NCBI RefSeq assembly: GCF_018449475.1
Contig: NZ_JAHCQH010000021.1
Location: 11,772-75,771 of the forward strand
Direction of reading: 5' to 3'
DNA: 64,000 nucleotides
From: Ancylobacter radicis
Lineage (GTDB): Bacteria > Pseudomonadota > Alphaproteobacteria > Rhizobiales > Xanthobacteraceae
The translations under genes were made by a program, and so were the position numbers. Positions 43,220 through 50,723 of this stretch are shown in pieces (position 1 is the first letter of the stretch; every line of letters starts with the position of its first letter). Below the pieces are notes generated by a model that worked only from the letters and a program-made list of their open reading frames with translations, ran no database searches and was not told where the DNA came from.

Positions 43220-44680
43220 TTACGCCTTGATCGTCTCGCCCATCACCCGGTCCGACAGGCCGGCCGCCTTGCGCACGAAGTCGAGCGGGCCGTCGAAATC
43301 GAACGAGTTGTAGACCGCGTTCAGATGGTTGAAGTGCGGCGCCTGCGCGAACTGCACGAAGGTCAGCCGGTGGCCAGCATAGTCGGAGTTCAGGAGGTCG
43401 CGGGCGAAGGCGAGCAGCTTGCGCCGGTCCTCCGATTCCCACTGCTTGTTCAGCGAGTAGAACTTCTTCAGCCAGTGGCCCGAGCCCTCGGCCTCGAAGG
43501 CGGCGGAGTTCGGGGTGACGCAGATCTGGCCGCCGCACAGCTCGCGGGCGATGTGCATCATCGCCGGCAGATTGGCGCAGGCATGGACGCGCCCGGCATA
43601 GAGCATCGACTGGTTGGGCATCAGCAGCCCGCCGGGGCTCTTTTCCGCCAGCGTGATCGAGGCGGTGAGATGGGCGTTGATGCCCTCGCGGTAGCAGACG
43701 AGGTCGGCCAGCTTCTCGCGCACCGACTGGAGCTTTTCGAGGCCGGTCTGGCGGGCGTTCCACATCGCCGCGCCGATCATCATGTCGGCGACATAGAGCA
43801 GGCGGTGCACATAGGGGAAGGCCGAGTAGCGGTGCAGCGTGGCGCGGATGTACTGGGCCGCCTTGGTGTGGCGGTAGAAGAACACGTTCTCCCAGGGGAT
43901 CAGCACATTGTCGAAGATGACGAGGGATTCGACCTCGTCGAACTTGTTGGCGAGCGGGTAGTCCTTCGGGTTGGTGCGGCCGGCGAAGGAGGAGCGGCAG
44001 ATCTGCTTCACGCCCGGCGCGCCCATGTCGATGATGCCGCCGACCGCATAGTCGGAAAGCTGCTCGCTGGTCCACGCGCCGACGGTCGGCTTCAGGAAAG
44101 CCTGGTCTGCGTAAGCTGCGGCCGTCTCGTATTTCGCTCCCCGGATCACGATGCCCGCATCGGTCTCCTTCACGACATGCACCATCATGTCGGGGTCCTG
44201 CTCCTGGGGCGGAAGCGAGCGGTCGCCCTTGGGATCGGTATTGGCCGAAATATGGAAAATGTCGTTGTCGAAGATGTTCTGCACGTGCCGGTCGACATTG
44301 TCGGCGAAGCGCGGGTCGAACTCCGCCAGAACGTCGCGGCCGTCGATCAGCGACCAGACCTCGCCGATCGTCTCGTCGCCGACGCGTGTGACGACACCGC
44401 CAATATCCTGCATGACGGCGTCGACGGCGTCGAGCTTGTCGGTCCAGTCCTTGGTCTCGCGCGGCGGCTTGTAGAAGATGGTGTTGCGCTTGTTGTCCTC
44501 AACATAGGTGAGGCGGTCTTGATATTTGGACTCATGCGCCATGTCGTACATGCGGGCACGGACGTCGACGATCGGCTTGAACGCCGGGTGCTGGGTGACG
44601 TCCTTCACCCGTTCGCCGTCCATCCAGATTTCGCGGCCGTCCTGAAGTCCCTGCCGGTAGTCGTCGCCTGTACGGATCAT
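43220..44680 (-). CDS. Two-component flavin-dependent monooxygenase, HpaB family
   Basis: A 486-residue group D flavin monooxygenase. The acyl-CoA-dehydrogenase-like fold is seen in the N-terminal RTGDDYRQGLQDGREIWMDG and YDMAHESKYQDRLTYVEDN, and in the middle VFFYRHTKAAQYIRATLHRY. A GGQICVTPNSAAFE segment is typical of the 4-hydroxyphenylacetate 3-monooxygenase large subunit and its PvcC relatives. It uses reduced flavin from the partner at 42708-43199 and O2 to hydroxylate an aromatic ring. Genes for homoprotocatechuate cleavage (hpaD, E, F) are absent, so the substrate is probably not 4-hydroxyphenylacetate. First gene of the leftward operon, divergent from LysR. Confidence 0.9.
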   Translation of the reverse strand: MIRTGDDYRQGLQDGREIWMDGERVKDVTQHPAFKPIVDVRARMYDMAHESKYQDRLTYVEDNKRNTIFYKPPRETKDWTDKLDAVDAVMQDIGGVVTRVGDETIGEVWSLIDGRDVLAEFDPRFADNVDRHVQNIFDNDIFHISANTDPKGDRSLPPQEQDPDMMVHVVKETDAGIVIRGAKYETAAAYADQAFLKPTVGAWTSEQLSDYAVGGIIDMGAPGVKQICRSSFAGRTNPKDYPLANKFDEVESLVIFDNVLIPWENVFFYRHTKAAQYIRATLHRYSAFPYVHRLLYVADMMIGAAMWNARQTGLEKLQSVREKLADLVCYREGINAHLTASITLAEKSPGGLLMPNQSMLYAGRVHACANLPAMMHIARELCGGQICVTPNSAAFEAEGSGHWLKKFYSLNKQWESEDRRKLLAFARDLLNSDYAGHRLTFVQFAQAPHFNHLNAVYNSFDFDGPLDFVRKAAGLSDRVMGETIKA

Positions 44681-44691
44681 TTAGTGCATCC

Positions 44692-44708
44692 TTTTCCTAT
44701 GAGGAAAT
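44692..44708. promoter_or_regulatory. LysR-type operator between monooxygenase and lysR genes
   Basis: TTTTC, seven bases, GAAAT: the core is TTTCCT-ATG-AGGAAA, a perfect inverted repeat with the T-N11-A form expected for LysR regulators. It lies 12 bases from the monooxygenase start and 62 from the lysR start. Related repeats stand at 45826-45842 and 46573-46589. Confidence 0.6.
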
Positions 44709-44770
44709 ATTGCGCGGGTCCGGTGGATCGGTAAAATATTTTCATTCGTTGTTTGGCATAGAAAAATCCG

Positions 44771-45715
44771 ATGAATGTCTCACTCCGCGCCCTGCGCTAC
44801 GTCGTTGCCACCGCCGACTTCGGCAATCTCACCGAAGCGGCCAAGCACCTGAACGTGTCGCAACCCTCCATCTCCGCGGCGATTGCCCAGTTCGAGGGGG
44901 ATTGCGGCGTCCAGGTCTTTGTCCGCCACCATGCAAAAGGCGTGACGACCACCATCGCCGGCACGCGGATCATCAACGAGGCGCGGCTGCTGCTGAATCA
45001 CGCGCGCGATTTCGGGCAGAATGCCCGCGCCATGGCCGACGAGGTGCGCGGCGAGATCGCAGTGGGCTGCTTCTGGACCATCGCCACCCATTTCATGCCG
45101 AGCCTGCTCTCGCGCTTCGCCGAGACCCATCCGGGCATCACGGTGAGCCTCGACGAGGGCGACCAGCAGCAGATTCTCGAAGCCATCATCTCCGGGCGGA
45201 CCGAGCTGGCGCTGTCCTATGAGTTCGCCCGGCCCGACGAGGTGGTGGCCGAGCAGCTCGCCGAGCTGCCGCCCTATGCGGTGCTGCATCGCGACCACCC
45301 GCTGGCCCGGCGCGAGCGCATCAGCCTCGCCGACCTGCGCGACGAGCCGTTCATCCTGCTCGACCTGCCGCATTCGCGGGATTATTTCATGAGCCTGTTC
45401 CGCTCGGTCGGCATCGAGCCGCAGATCGCCTTCCGCTCCAAGGCCTATGAGCTGACGCGCGGGCTGGTCGGCCATGGGCGCGGCTACACCATCCAGAACG
45501 TGCTGCCGCGCACCCAGACCACCCATGATGGCGGGCGCGTCGCCGCCGTGCCGTTGACCGATGCGCTTGAGCCGGTGCGGGTGGTGAGCCTCAAGCTGCG
45601 CCGGCAGGCGCCGCGCCCGGCGGTGGAGGTGTTCGCCCGCCATCTCAAGGCCTGCTTCTCGCCCGGCGGCCTGTTCGAGCCCGGCACGCTCTCCCCGAAC
45701 AGCACGGTGCGGTGA
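44771..45715 (+). CDS. LysR-family transcriptional regulator
   Basis: A 314-residue LysR regulator. The winged HTH is near the N-terminus: RALRYVVATADFGNLTEAAK and LNVSQPSISAAIAQFEGDCG. The effector domain follows from about residue 90 (GEIAVGCFWTIATHFMPSLL). It is divergent from the monooxygenase operon and upstream of the hutD-like, dehydrogenase and transporter genes, so it probably controls the locus in response to the substrate. Three TTTC-N7-GAAA repeats are candidate sites. Confidence 0.94.
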   Translation: MNVSLRALRYVVATADFGNLTEAAKHLNVSQPSISAAIAQFEGDCGVQVFVRHHAKGVTTTIAGTRIINEARLLLNHARDFGQNARAMADEVRGEIAVGCFWTIATHFMPSLLSRFAETHPGITVSLDEGDQQQILEAIISGRTELALSYEFARPDEVVAEQLAELPPYAVLHRDHPLARRERISLADLRDEPFILLDLPHSRDYFMSLFRSVGIEPQIAFRSKAYELTRGLVGHGRGYTIQNVLPRTQTTHDGGRVAAVPLTDALEPVRVVSLKLRRQAPRPAVEVFARHLKACFSPGGLFEPGTLSPNSTVR

Positions 45716-45825
45716 TCTCCTCGAATAGGGATCGCCTATGCCGTGCATCGGCATTCTGTTGGTTGTGCGGGTAGTTGGCCGTTGCCGCGCCCGCCCGCGC
45801 CTCGCTAGTGTCCGCGCTCCCTGAA

Positions 45826-45842
45826 TTTTCTTGCCCGGAAAA
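45826..45842. promoter_or_regulatory. LysR-type operator upstream of the HutD-like gene
   Basis: TTTTC, seven bases, GAAAA, 39 bases before the HutD-like start. Same half-sites and spacing as the repeat in the monooxygenase/lysR intergenic region. Confidence 0.5.
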
Positions 45843-45880
45843 GGCACGGCGCGGGCCGGCCCGCCGGAGAGTGTGACGCG

Positions 45881-46471
45881 ATGAGCGGATTGAAGGTTCT
45901 CAAGATCTCCGACTACACCACCACGCCGTGGAAGAATGGCGGCGGCATAACCCAGGACGTGCTGCTGCTGCCGGACGGCGCCAGCCAGGAGAACTTCGAC
46001 ATCCGCATCAGCCTCGCCCCGATCGTCAGCGAGGGGCCGTTCTCCTCCTTTCCGGGGGTCGACCGGCACATCACCCTGCTGACGCCGGAGCGGCTGGAAC
46101 TGGTGTTCGCCCATGAGACGCGGGCGCTGAAGCGGCTTGAGCCGCTCTATTTCGACAGCGTGCAGCAGCCCTCCTCGCGCCTGCCGGACGGGGCGGTGCG
46201 GGTGCTCAATGTGATGACGCGGCGCGGGCGCTGGAACGCGCAGGTGATGCCGGCCAAGGGCGACAAGGAGCCCCTGCTGGCGGCGCCCGATGGCGGGCTG
46301 GTGGTGCTGCACGCGGTCACCGGCACATGGCAGGTCGGCCACCCGCTCGGCGCGGCGCTGGTTCATCCCGGAGAAACGCTGATCGCCCGCGAGGAGGGGA
46401 CGTTGCGGGCCAGTTGCGCGCCCAATGGCGAGGCCATCGTCGCGTTTCTCTCGCCGACGGGAAGTCGCTGA
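45881..46471 (+). CDS. HutD/Ves-family protein
   Basis: A 196-residue bicupin-like protein of the HutD family. It begins LKVLKISDYTTTPWKNGGGI, then ENFDIRISLAPIVSEGPFSS and FPGVDRHITLLTPERLELVF; the WKNGGG and SxFPGxxR patterns are diagnostic. HutD often accompanies histidine-utilisation genes and has been proposed to limit pathway flux, but no hut genes are here. ATG 45881 is preceded by GGAGAG. It may be a sensor or regulator of the nearby catabolic pathway. Confidence 0.88.
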   Translation: MSGLKVLKISDYTTTPWKNGGGITQDVLLLPDGASQENFDIRISLAPIVSEGPFSSFPGVDRHITLLTPERLELVFAHETRALKRLEPLYFDSVQQPSSRLPDGAVRVLNVMTRRGRWNAQVMPAKGDKEPLLAAPDGGLVVLHAVTGTWQVGHPLGAALVHPGETLIAREEGTLRASCAPNGEAIVAFLSPTGSR

Positions 46472-46739
46472 AGGCGTGCTGACCGCTGCGGCAGGCCGTC
46501 GAATGCTGCATCGGCTTTTGCTATCTTGAGTAACAGTTAAAAGTATTTTTCTATCCACTGATCCAAGGCGACATTTCCTCGCAGGAAAAATTTCGCAGCG
46601 AGGGATCGGGTCGGATGCAGGGTGCTTGCGCGGCGTCTTTACGAGCGACAGGATGGGCGGCGCGCTGCCTGTCCTTGCGGAAGGCCGCGTCCGGGCGCGC
46701 TGTCGGGGTCGGCGCCGCAGCCGCAGGGGCGGTGATCTC
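46472..46739. other. Intergenic leader of the dehydrogenase-transporter operon
   Basis: No gene. It is AT-rich around 46515-46555 and then carries the TTTC-N7-GAAA repeat at 46573-46589. This is where the promoter of the dehydrogenase and ABC transporter genes must be; TTGCTA and AACAGTTAAAAG around 46517-46542 could be part of it. Confidence 0.4.
46573..46589. promoter_or_regulatory. LysR-type operator upstream of the dehydrogenase-transporter operon
   Basis: ATTTC, seven bases, GAAAA, with the perfect inner repeat TTTCCT-CGC-AGGAAA that matches the site at 44693-44707 exactly in both arms. It lies 150 bases before the dehydrogenase start. Confidence 0.6.
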
Positions 46740-47675
46740 ATGAGCCGCGACGCTCTGGTCTTCTACAGCGCGGTCGACGATGCCGCGGCCTGGCGCGAGG
46801 CGCTGGCCGCCGAACTGCCCGACCTCGATTTCCGCGTCGACCCGGCGGTCGGCGACCCCGCCGATATCCGCTACGCCCTGTGCTGGAACCCGCCCAAGGG
46901 GTTCTTCTCGCGCTTTCCGAACCTGAAACTGGTCACCAATCTCGGCGCCGGCGTCGATGCGCTGGTGCGCCGCGACGACCTCGCGCCGGTGACGTTCTCG
47001 CGCCTGTCGGACCCCGGCATGGTGCAGATGATGACCTCCTATGTGGTCTTCGCCGTCACCCGCTATGCCCGCGACATCCCGGTCTTCGAGCGCGCCAAGC
47101 GTCGGGGCGAATGGGACTATGTGCATCCGCGCGCGCTGTCCGAGGTCAAGGTGGCGGTGCTCGGTCTCGGCGAACTCGGCGGGCCGGCGGCGCGCACGCT
47201 GGCGGCGATGGGCTTTACCGTGACCGGCTGGTCGCGCTCGCCCAAGGACATTCCCGGCGTCGCCTCGGAGACCGGGCGCGAGGGGCTGGAGCGCGTGCTC
47301 GCCGGCAACGAGATCATCGTCAGCCTGATCCCGCTGACGCCGGAATCGCGCGGCCTGCTCGGCGCGCGCGAATTCGCCCTTATGCAGAAGGGCACGAAGT
47401 TCGTGAACGCCTCGCGCGGGGCGGTGGTCGACGAGGCGGCGATGATCGAGGCGCTGCGTTCGGGCCAGATCGGGGAAGCCACGCTCGATGTGTTCGAGAC
47501 CGAGCCGCTGCCCAAGGGGCACCCGCTCTGGTCGCTGGAGAATGTGCTGATCACGCCGCATATGGCCAGCATCACCGTGCCGAAGCAGGCCGCGCGCGAT
47601 GTGGCGGAGAGCATTCGCCGCGTCCGGCAGGGTCTGCCGCCGCTGCACGAAGTGGATCCCGCCCGCGGCTACTGA
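46740..47675 (+). CDS. D-2-hydroxyacid dehydrogenase (glyoxylate/hydroxypyruvate reductase A-like)
   Basis: A 311-residue NAD(P)-dependent dehydrogenase. The Rossmann motif is VAVLGLGELGGPAARTLAAM; catalytic residues lie in NASRGAVVDEAAMIEAL (Arg), LDVFETEPLP (Glu) and ITPHMASIT (His). The N-terminal part (CWNPPKGFFSRFPNLKLVTN, LGAGVD) is like GhrA. It reduces a 2-keto acid or oxidises a D-2-hydroxy acid. ATG 46740 gives the family start. Upstream of the ABC transporter genes by 57 bases. Confidence 0.92.
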   Translation: MSRDALVFYSAVDDAAAWREALAAELPDLDFRVDPAVGDPADIRYALCWNPPKGFFSRFPNLKLVTNLGAGVDALVRRDDLAPVTFSRLSDPGMVQMMTSYVVFAVTRYARDIPVFERAKRRGEWDYVHPRALSEVKVAVLGLGELGGPAARTLAAMGFTVTGWSRSPKDIPGVASETGREGLERVLAGNEIIVSLIPLTPESRGLLGAREFALMQKGTKFVNASRGAVVDEAAMIEALRSGQIGEATLDVFETEPLPKGHPLWSLENVLITPHMASITVPKQAARDVAESIRRVRQGLPPLHEVDPARGY

Positions 47676-47695
47676 GCCGCCGGCAGGACCAATAT

Positions 47696-47714
47696 GGGCG
47701 GCGCAAGGCCGCCC
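47696..47714 (+). promoter_or_regulatory. Hairpin in the leader of the binding-protein gene
   Basis: GGGCGGC, five bases, GCCGCCC, 18 bases ahead of the binding-protein ATG. Such stem-loops beside binding-protein genes often stabilise that part of an ABC operon mRNA. Confidence 0.45.
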
Positions 47715-47732
47715 CAATCAAAGAGGTGGGAC

Positions 47733-48758
47733 ATGAAGAAGCTGTGCATTGCTTTGGGTGCGCTGGCCGTGATGGCCAGTGCCGGTGCGGCCTCGGCCCA
47801 GGAGAAGCTGGTCGTCAGCACCTGGGGCGGCAACTGGAAGGCCGGCGTCGAGATCATCGGCAAGGAATTCACCAAGCGGACCGGCGTCGAGGTCGAGTAC
47901 ATCACCGGCGGTACGCTGGACCGTCTGGCCAAGGCGAAGGTGGCGCGGGGCAACCCGGAATCCGACCTCGTCAACACCACCGCCCATGTCGGCTATCTCT
48001 ATTATTCCGACGGGCTGATGGAGAAGCTGGACTATTCCAAGATCCCGAACGCGGCGGATCTCTACCCGCTGGCGCGGCGCTCCGACTACACCGTGTCGGA
48101 CTATGTCTATGTCTACACCCCGGCCTTCCGCACCGATTCCATGCCGAAGGACTTCAAGATCGACAGCTGGGAAGTGCTGTGGAGCCCCGAAGTCGCCGGC
48201 AAGCTCGGCCTGCCGGATTTCGACCCCAGCCATATCATCATCGCCGCCACACGCCTCGCCGGCGTGAGCCCGGCCGAGTGGGACAAGGTGAAGCCGAAGC
48301 TGCTGGAGCTGAAGAAGAACATCAAGGCCTTCTACCAGTCGGACGCCACCAGCCAGAACCTGATGCGCACCGGCGAAACCCCGGTTCAGGTGCTGCTCAA
48401 CATCAACGGCTATCACCTCGAAAAGCTCGGCCTGCCGGTGAAGATCGAGGTGCCCAAGGAAGGCGCCGTGGTCGGCACCGATGTGTGGGGCATCAATGCC
48501 GGCTCGAAGAAGAAGGAGCTGGCGCAGCAGTTCATCAATCTGGCGCTGGAGCCGGAGATGCTGGCGCAGCTCTGCAACTTCCACAAATGCTCGCCGATGA
48601 ACCCCAAGGCCAAGCTCGACCCGGCCATCGCCAGCCTGCCCGGCATCTTCACCAGCGCCGAGCAGATCCAGAAGGAAGCGATCCTGGTCGACGACAAGAC
48701 CTATGCCACCCTGCTGCCGCAGTGGAAGGCGTGGTTCACCGAGAACATGATGCACTGA
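47733..48758 (+). CDS. ABC transporter periplasmic binding protein (PotD/family 1-like)
   Basis: A 341-residue solute-binding protein with signal peptide KKLCIALGALAVMASAGAAS cut near AQEKL. The mature start LVVSTWGGNWKAGVEIIGKE is typical of the polyamine/opine/amino acid group, as are TGVEVEYITGGTLDRLAKAK, LGLPDFDPSHIIIAATRLAG and AALEP-like FINLALEPEMLAQLCNF. AGAGGTGGG precedes ATG 47733. It delivers its ligand to the permeases at 49035-50694. The ligand is unknown; the linked enzymes suggest a nitrogen-containing aromatic or an acylated amino compound. Confidence 0.92.
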   Translation: MKKLCIALGALAVMASAGAASAQEKLVVSTWGGNWKAGVEIIGKEFTKRTGVEVEYITGGTLDRLAKAKVARGNPESDLVNTTAHVGYLYYSDGLMEKLDYSKIPNAADLYPLARRSDYTVSDYVYVYTPAFRTDSMPKDFKIDSWEVLWSPEVAGKLGLPDFDPSHIIIAATRLAGVSPAEWDKVKPKLLELKKNIKAFYQSDATSQNLMRTGETPVQVLLNINGYHLEKLGLPVKIEVPKEGAVVGTDVWGINAGSKKKELAQQFINLALEPEMLAQLCNFHKCSPMNPKAKLDPAIASLPGIFTSAEQIQKEAILVDDKTYATLLPQWKAWFTENMMH

Positions 48759-49034
48759 AGGCGGCGACCTTCCCAAGAATGCCGTCATGGTCGGGTCCGG
48801 CCCGGGCATGACGGACCAGGGGCCACCTGCGGGGGCCGTTCTCCGGCGGGCAGCGCCTGCGTCCTTCGAGGCCCGGCTGTGCCGGGCACCTCAGGATGAC
48901 GCGCGCTTGTTGATGATGGAGGCTGAAAAGCCTCTGTCATTATCGCTCATCCCTGCACCTCGTCATGCTGAGGAGCGGGGCATCGCCCCGCGTCTCGAAG
49001 CACCCACGTCAACGCGAACCACCTTTATAGACCC
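48759..49034. repeat. Interspersed repeat region between binding-protein and permease genes
   Basis: Contains GTCCTTCGAGGCCCGGC ... GCCGGGCACCTCAGGATGAC (48860-48900) and CGTCATGCTGAGGAGCGGGG ... CCCCGCGTCTCGAAGCAC (48961-49003), each half a hairpin. The same two halves occur at 40181-40275. No gene. Read-through from the binding-protein gene into the permeases must cross these structures, which may explain unequal expression. Confidence 0.8.
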
Positions 49035-49892
49035 ATGACCCAGCGCCGCCCCTTCTTCATCACCTTCCTCGCGCCCGCCGTGCTGACGGCGGTGATCCTG
49101 GTCGCGGCGATGTTCGAGGTGCTGCAATACAGCGTGCGCGCGTTCATTCCCGGCGCGCTCGACGTGGGCGGCTTCACGCTCGACAATTTCACCCGCATCA
49201 ACCGGCCGATCTACTGGTGGGTGATGCTCGACACCTTCTACATCAGCTTCCTGACGGCGATCTTCTCGCTGCTGCTGAGCTATCCGGTGGCCTTCGCGCT
49301 GGTGCGGGCGCGGCGCGACTGGGTGCGCTCGCTGCTGGTCTCGCTCTCCATCACGCCGCTGTTCACCGGCGAGATCGTGCGCACCTTCTCCTGGATGCTG
49401 ATGCTGGGCTCGGACGGCTTCATCAACTCCATGCTGCGCAAGCTGTCGCTGATCGATATGCCCTTGCAGATCATGTACACGCGCTTCGGCGTGGTGGTGG
49501 CGCTGGTGCAGTTCTCCATGCCGGTGATGATCATCCTGCTCGCTACCGCGATCAGCCATGTCGACCGTGACTGCGAGAAGGCCGCCGCCAATCTCGGCGC
49601 CAGCCCCGGCGCGGTGTTCTGGCATGTGACGCTGCCGCTCACGCTGCCGGGCATTCTCTCCGGCATCGTCGTGGTGTTCGCCTGGACCATGAGCGCCTTC
49701 TCCACCCCGCAGCTGATTGGCGGCGGCAAGGTGCTGATGATCGCCAACCTCGCTTATCTCCAGGGCTTCTCGGTGCTCAACCTGCCCTTCGCCGCGACGC
49801 TCAGCCTGATTGCGCTGGTCAGCGCGCTCGGCAGCCTCGTCCTGATGAAATCCGCCACCAGCCGCATCGAGAAGCGGCTGGCGATCGCCTGA
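49035..49892 (+). CDS. ABC transporter permease 1 (PotB-like)
   Basis: A 285-residue inner-membrane permease of the spermidine/putrescine type with six spans. The first span is FITFLAPAVLTAVILVAAMF; the cytosolic coupling motif is in the EKAAANLGASPGAVFWHVTL stretch (EAA loop), followed by LPLTLPGILSGIVVVFAWTM. Works with permease 2 (11 bases downstream) and the ATPase. Confidence 0.93.
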   Translation: MTQRRPFFITFLAPAVLTAVILVAAMFEVLQYSVRAFIPGALDVGGFTLDNFTRINRPIYWWVMLDTFYISFLTAIFSLLLSYPVAFALVRARRDWVRSLLVSLSITPLFTGEIVRTFSWMLMLGSDGFINSMLRKLSLIDMPLQIMYTRFGVVVALVQFSMPVMIILLATAISHVDRDCEKAAANLGASPGAVFWHVTLPLTLPGILSGIVVVFAWTMSAFSTPQLIGGGKVLMIANLAYLQGFSVLNLPFAATLSLIALVSALGSLVLMKSATSRIEKRLAIA

Positions 49893-49902
49893 GGAGGCCG
49901 AT

Positions 49903-50694
49903 ATGCGATCCTTCGCCTTCTGGAGCCTCGTCACGGCGATCCTCGCCTATATGACGCTGCCGACGCTGGTGGTGCTGATGACCTCGGTCAACCCGACCGA
50001 GATCCTCGCCTTCCCGTCCGAGGGCGTGTCCTTCCAGTGGTACGAGAAGGCGCTGACCTATCCCGACTTCCAGATCGCTTTCCGCAACGGGCTGATCGTC
50101 ACCGGCTTCGCCTCGACGCTGGCGCTGATCGTCGGTTCGGCCTTCGCCTGGCTGGTGCAACGCTACAGTTTCCGGGGCCGGGGGCTGCTGGAGGCGGTGC
50201 TGTGGTCGCCGCTGATCATCCCGCATTTCACGCTCGGCTTCGGCTTCCTGCTGCTCGGCGGTGCCTTCGGGCTGCAGCAGGGCTATGTGATGATCGTGCT
50301 GGCGCACATGGTGCTGGTGATGCCCTTCGTCACCCGCGCGGTCTATGTCAGCCTCGCCAATATCGACCCGAACCTCGCCCGCGCCGCCGCCAATCTCGGC
50401 GCCTCGCCGTTCCAGGTGCTGATGCGCATCGAGCTGCCGCTGGTGCTGCCGGGCATGGCGGGCGGCTGGCTGATCGCGGCGGTGCTCTCGCTCACCGAAT
50501 TCACCGCCTCCCTCTATGTGACGGGCAGCCGGACCCAGACGCTGCCGGTCGCCATGTATAATTACATCCGCGAATATGCCGACCCGACCGTGTCGGCGGT
50601 CTCGGCCATGCTGATCATCGTCACCACGCTCATCATGTTCATCGCCGACCGGGCCTTCGGCCTGCGCCGGGTGCTGGCGATCGACACCCACTGA
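49903..50694 (+). CDS. ABC transporter permease 2 (PotC-like)
   Basis: A 263-residue permease with six spans. TLPTLVVLMTSVNPTEILAF and FPSEGVSFQWYEKALTYPDF resemble the N-terminus of PotC, and the EAA loop is ARAAANLGASPFQVLMRIEL. GAGGAGG precedes ATG 49903. Second membrane subunit of the importer. Confidence 0.93.
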   Translation: MRSFAFWSLVTAILAYMTLPTLVVLMTSVNPTEILAFPSEGVSFQWYEKALTYPDFQIAFRNGLIVTGFASTLALIVGSAFAWLVQRYSFRGRGLLEAVLWSPLIIPHFTLGFGFLLLGGAFGLQQGYVMIVLAHMVLVMPFVTRAVYVSLANIDPNLARAAANLGASPFQVLMRIELPLVLPGMAGGWLIAAVLSLTEFTASLYVTGSRTQTLPVAMYNYIREYADPTVSAVSAMLIIVTTLIMFIADRAFGLRRVLAIDTH

Positions 50695-50723
50695 TCCCGT
50701 TCGACGTGCCGGAGACCTGCCTC

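Noticed and set aside
38589-44680. Reading the locus as a standard 4-hydroxyphenylacetate (hpa) degradation operon
   Set aside because: Only the monooxygenase and reductase match; ring-cleavage dioxygenase, semialdehyde dehydrogenase and isomerase genes of the hpa pathway are missing.
45881-46471. HutD-like gene as evidence of a histidine utilisation operon
   Set aside because: No hutH, hutU, hutI or hutG genes are present nearby.
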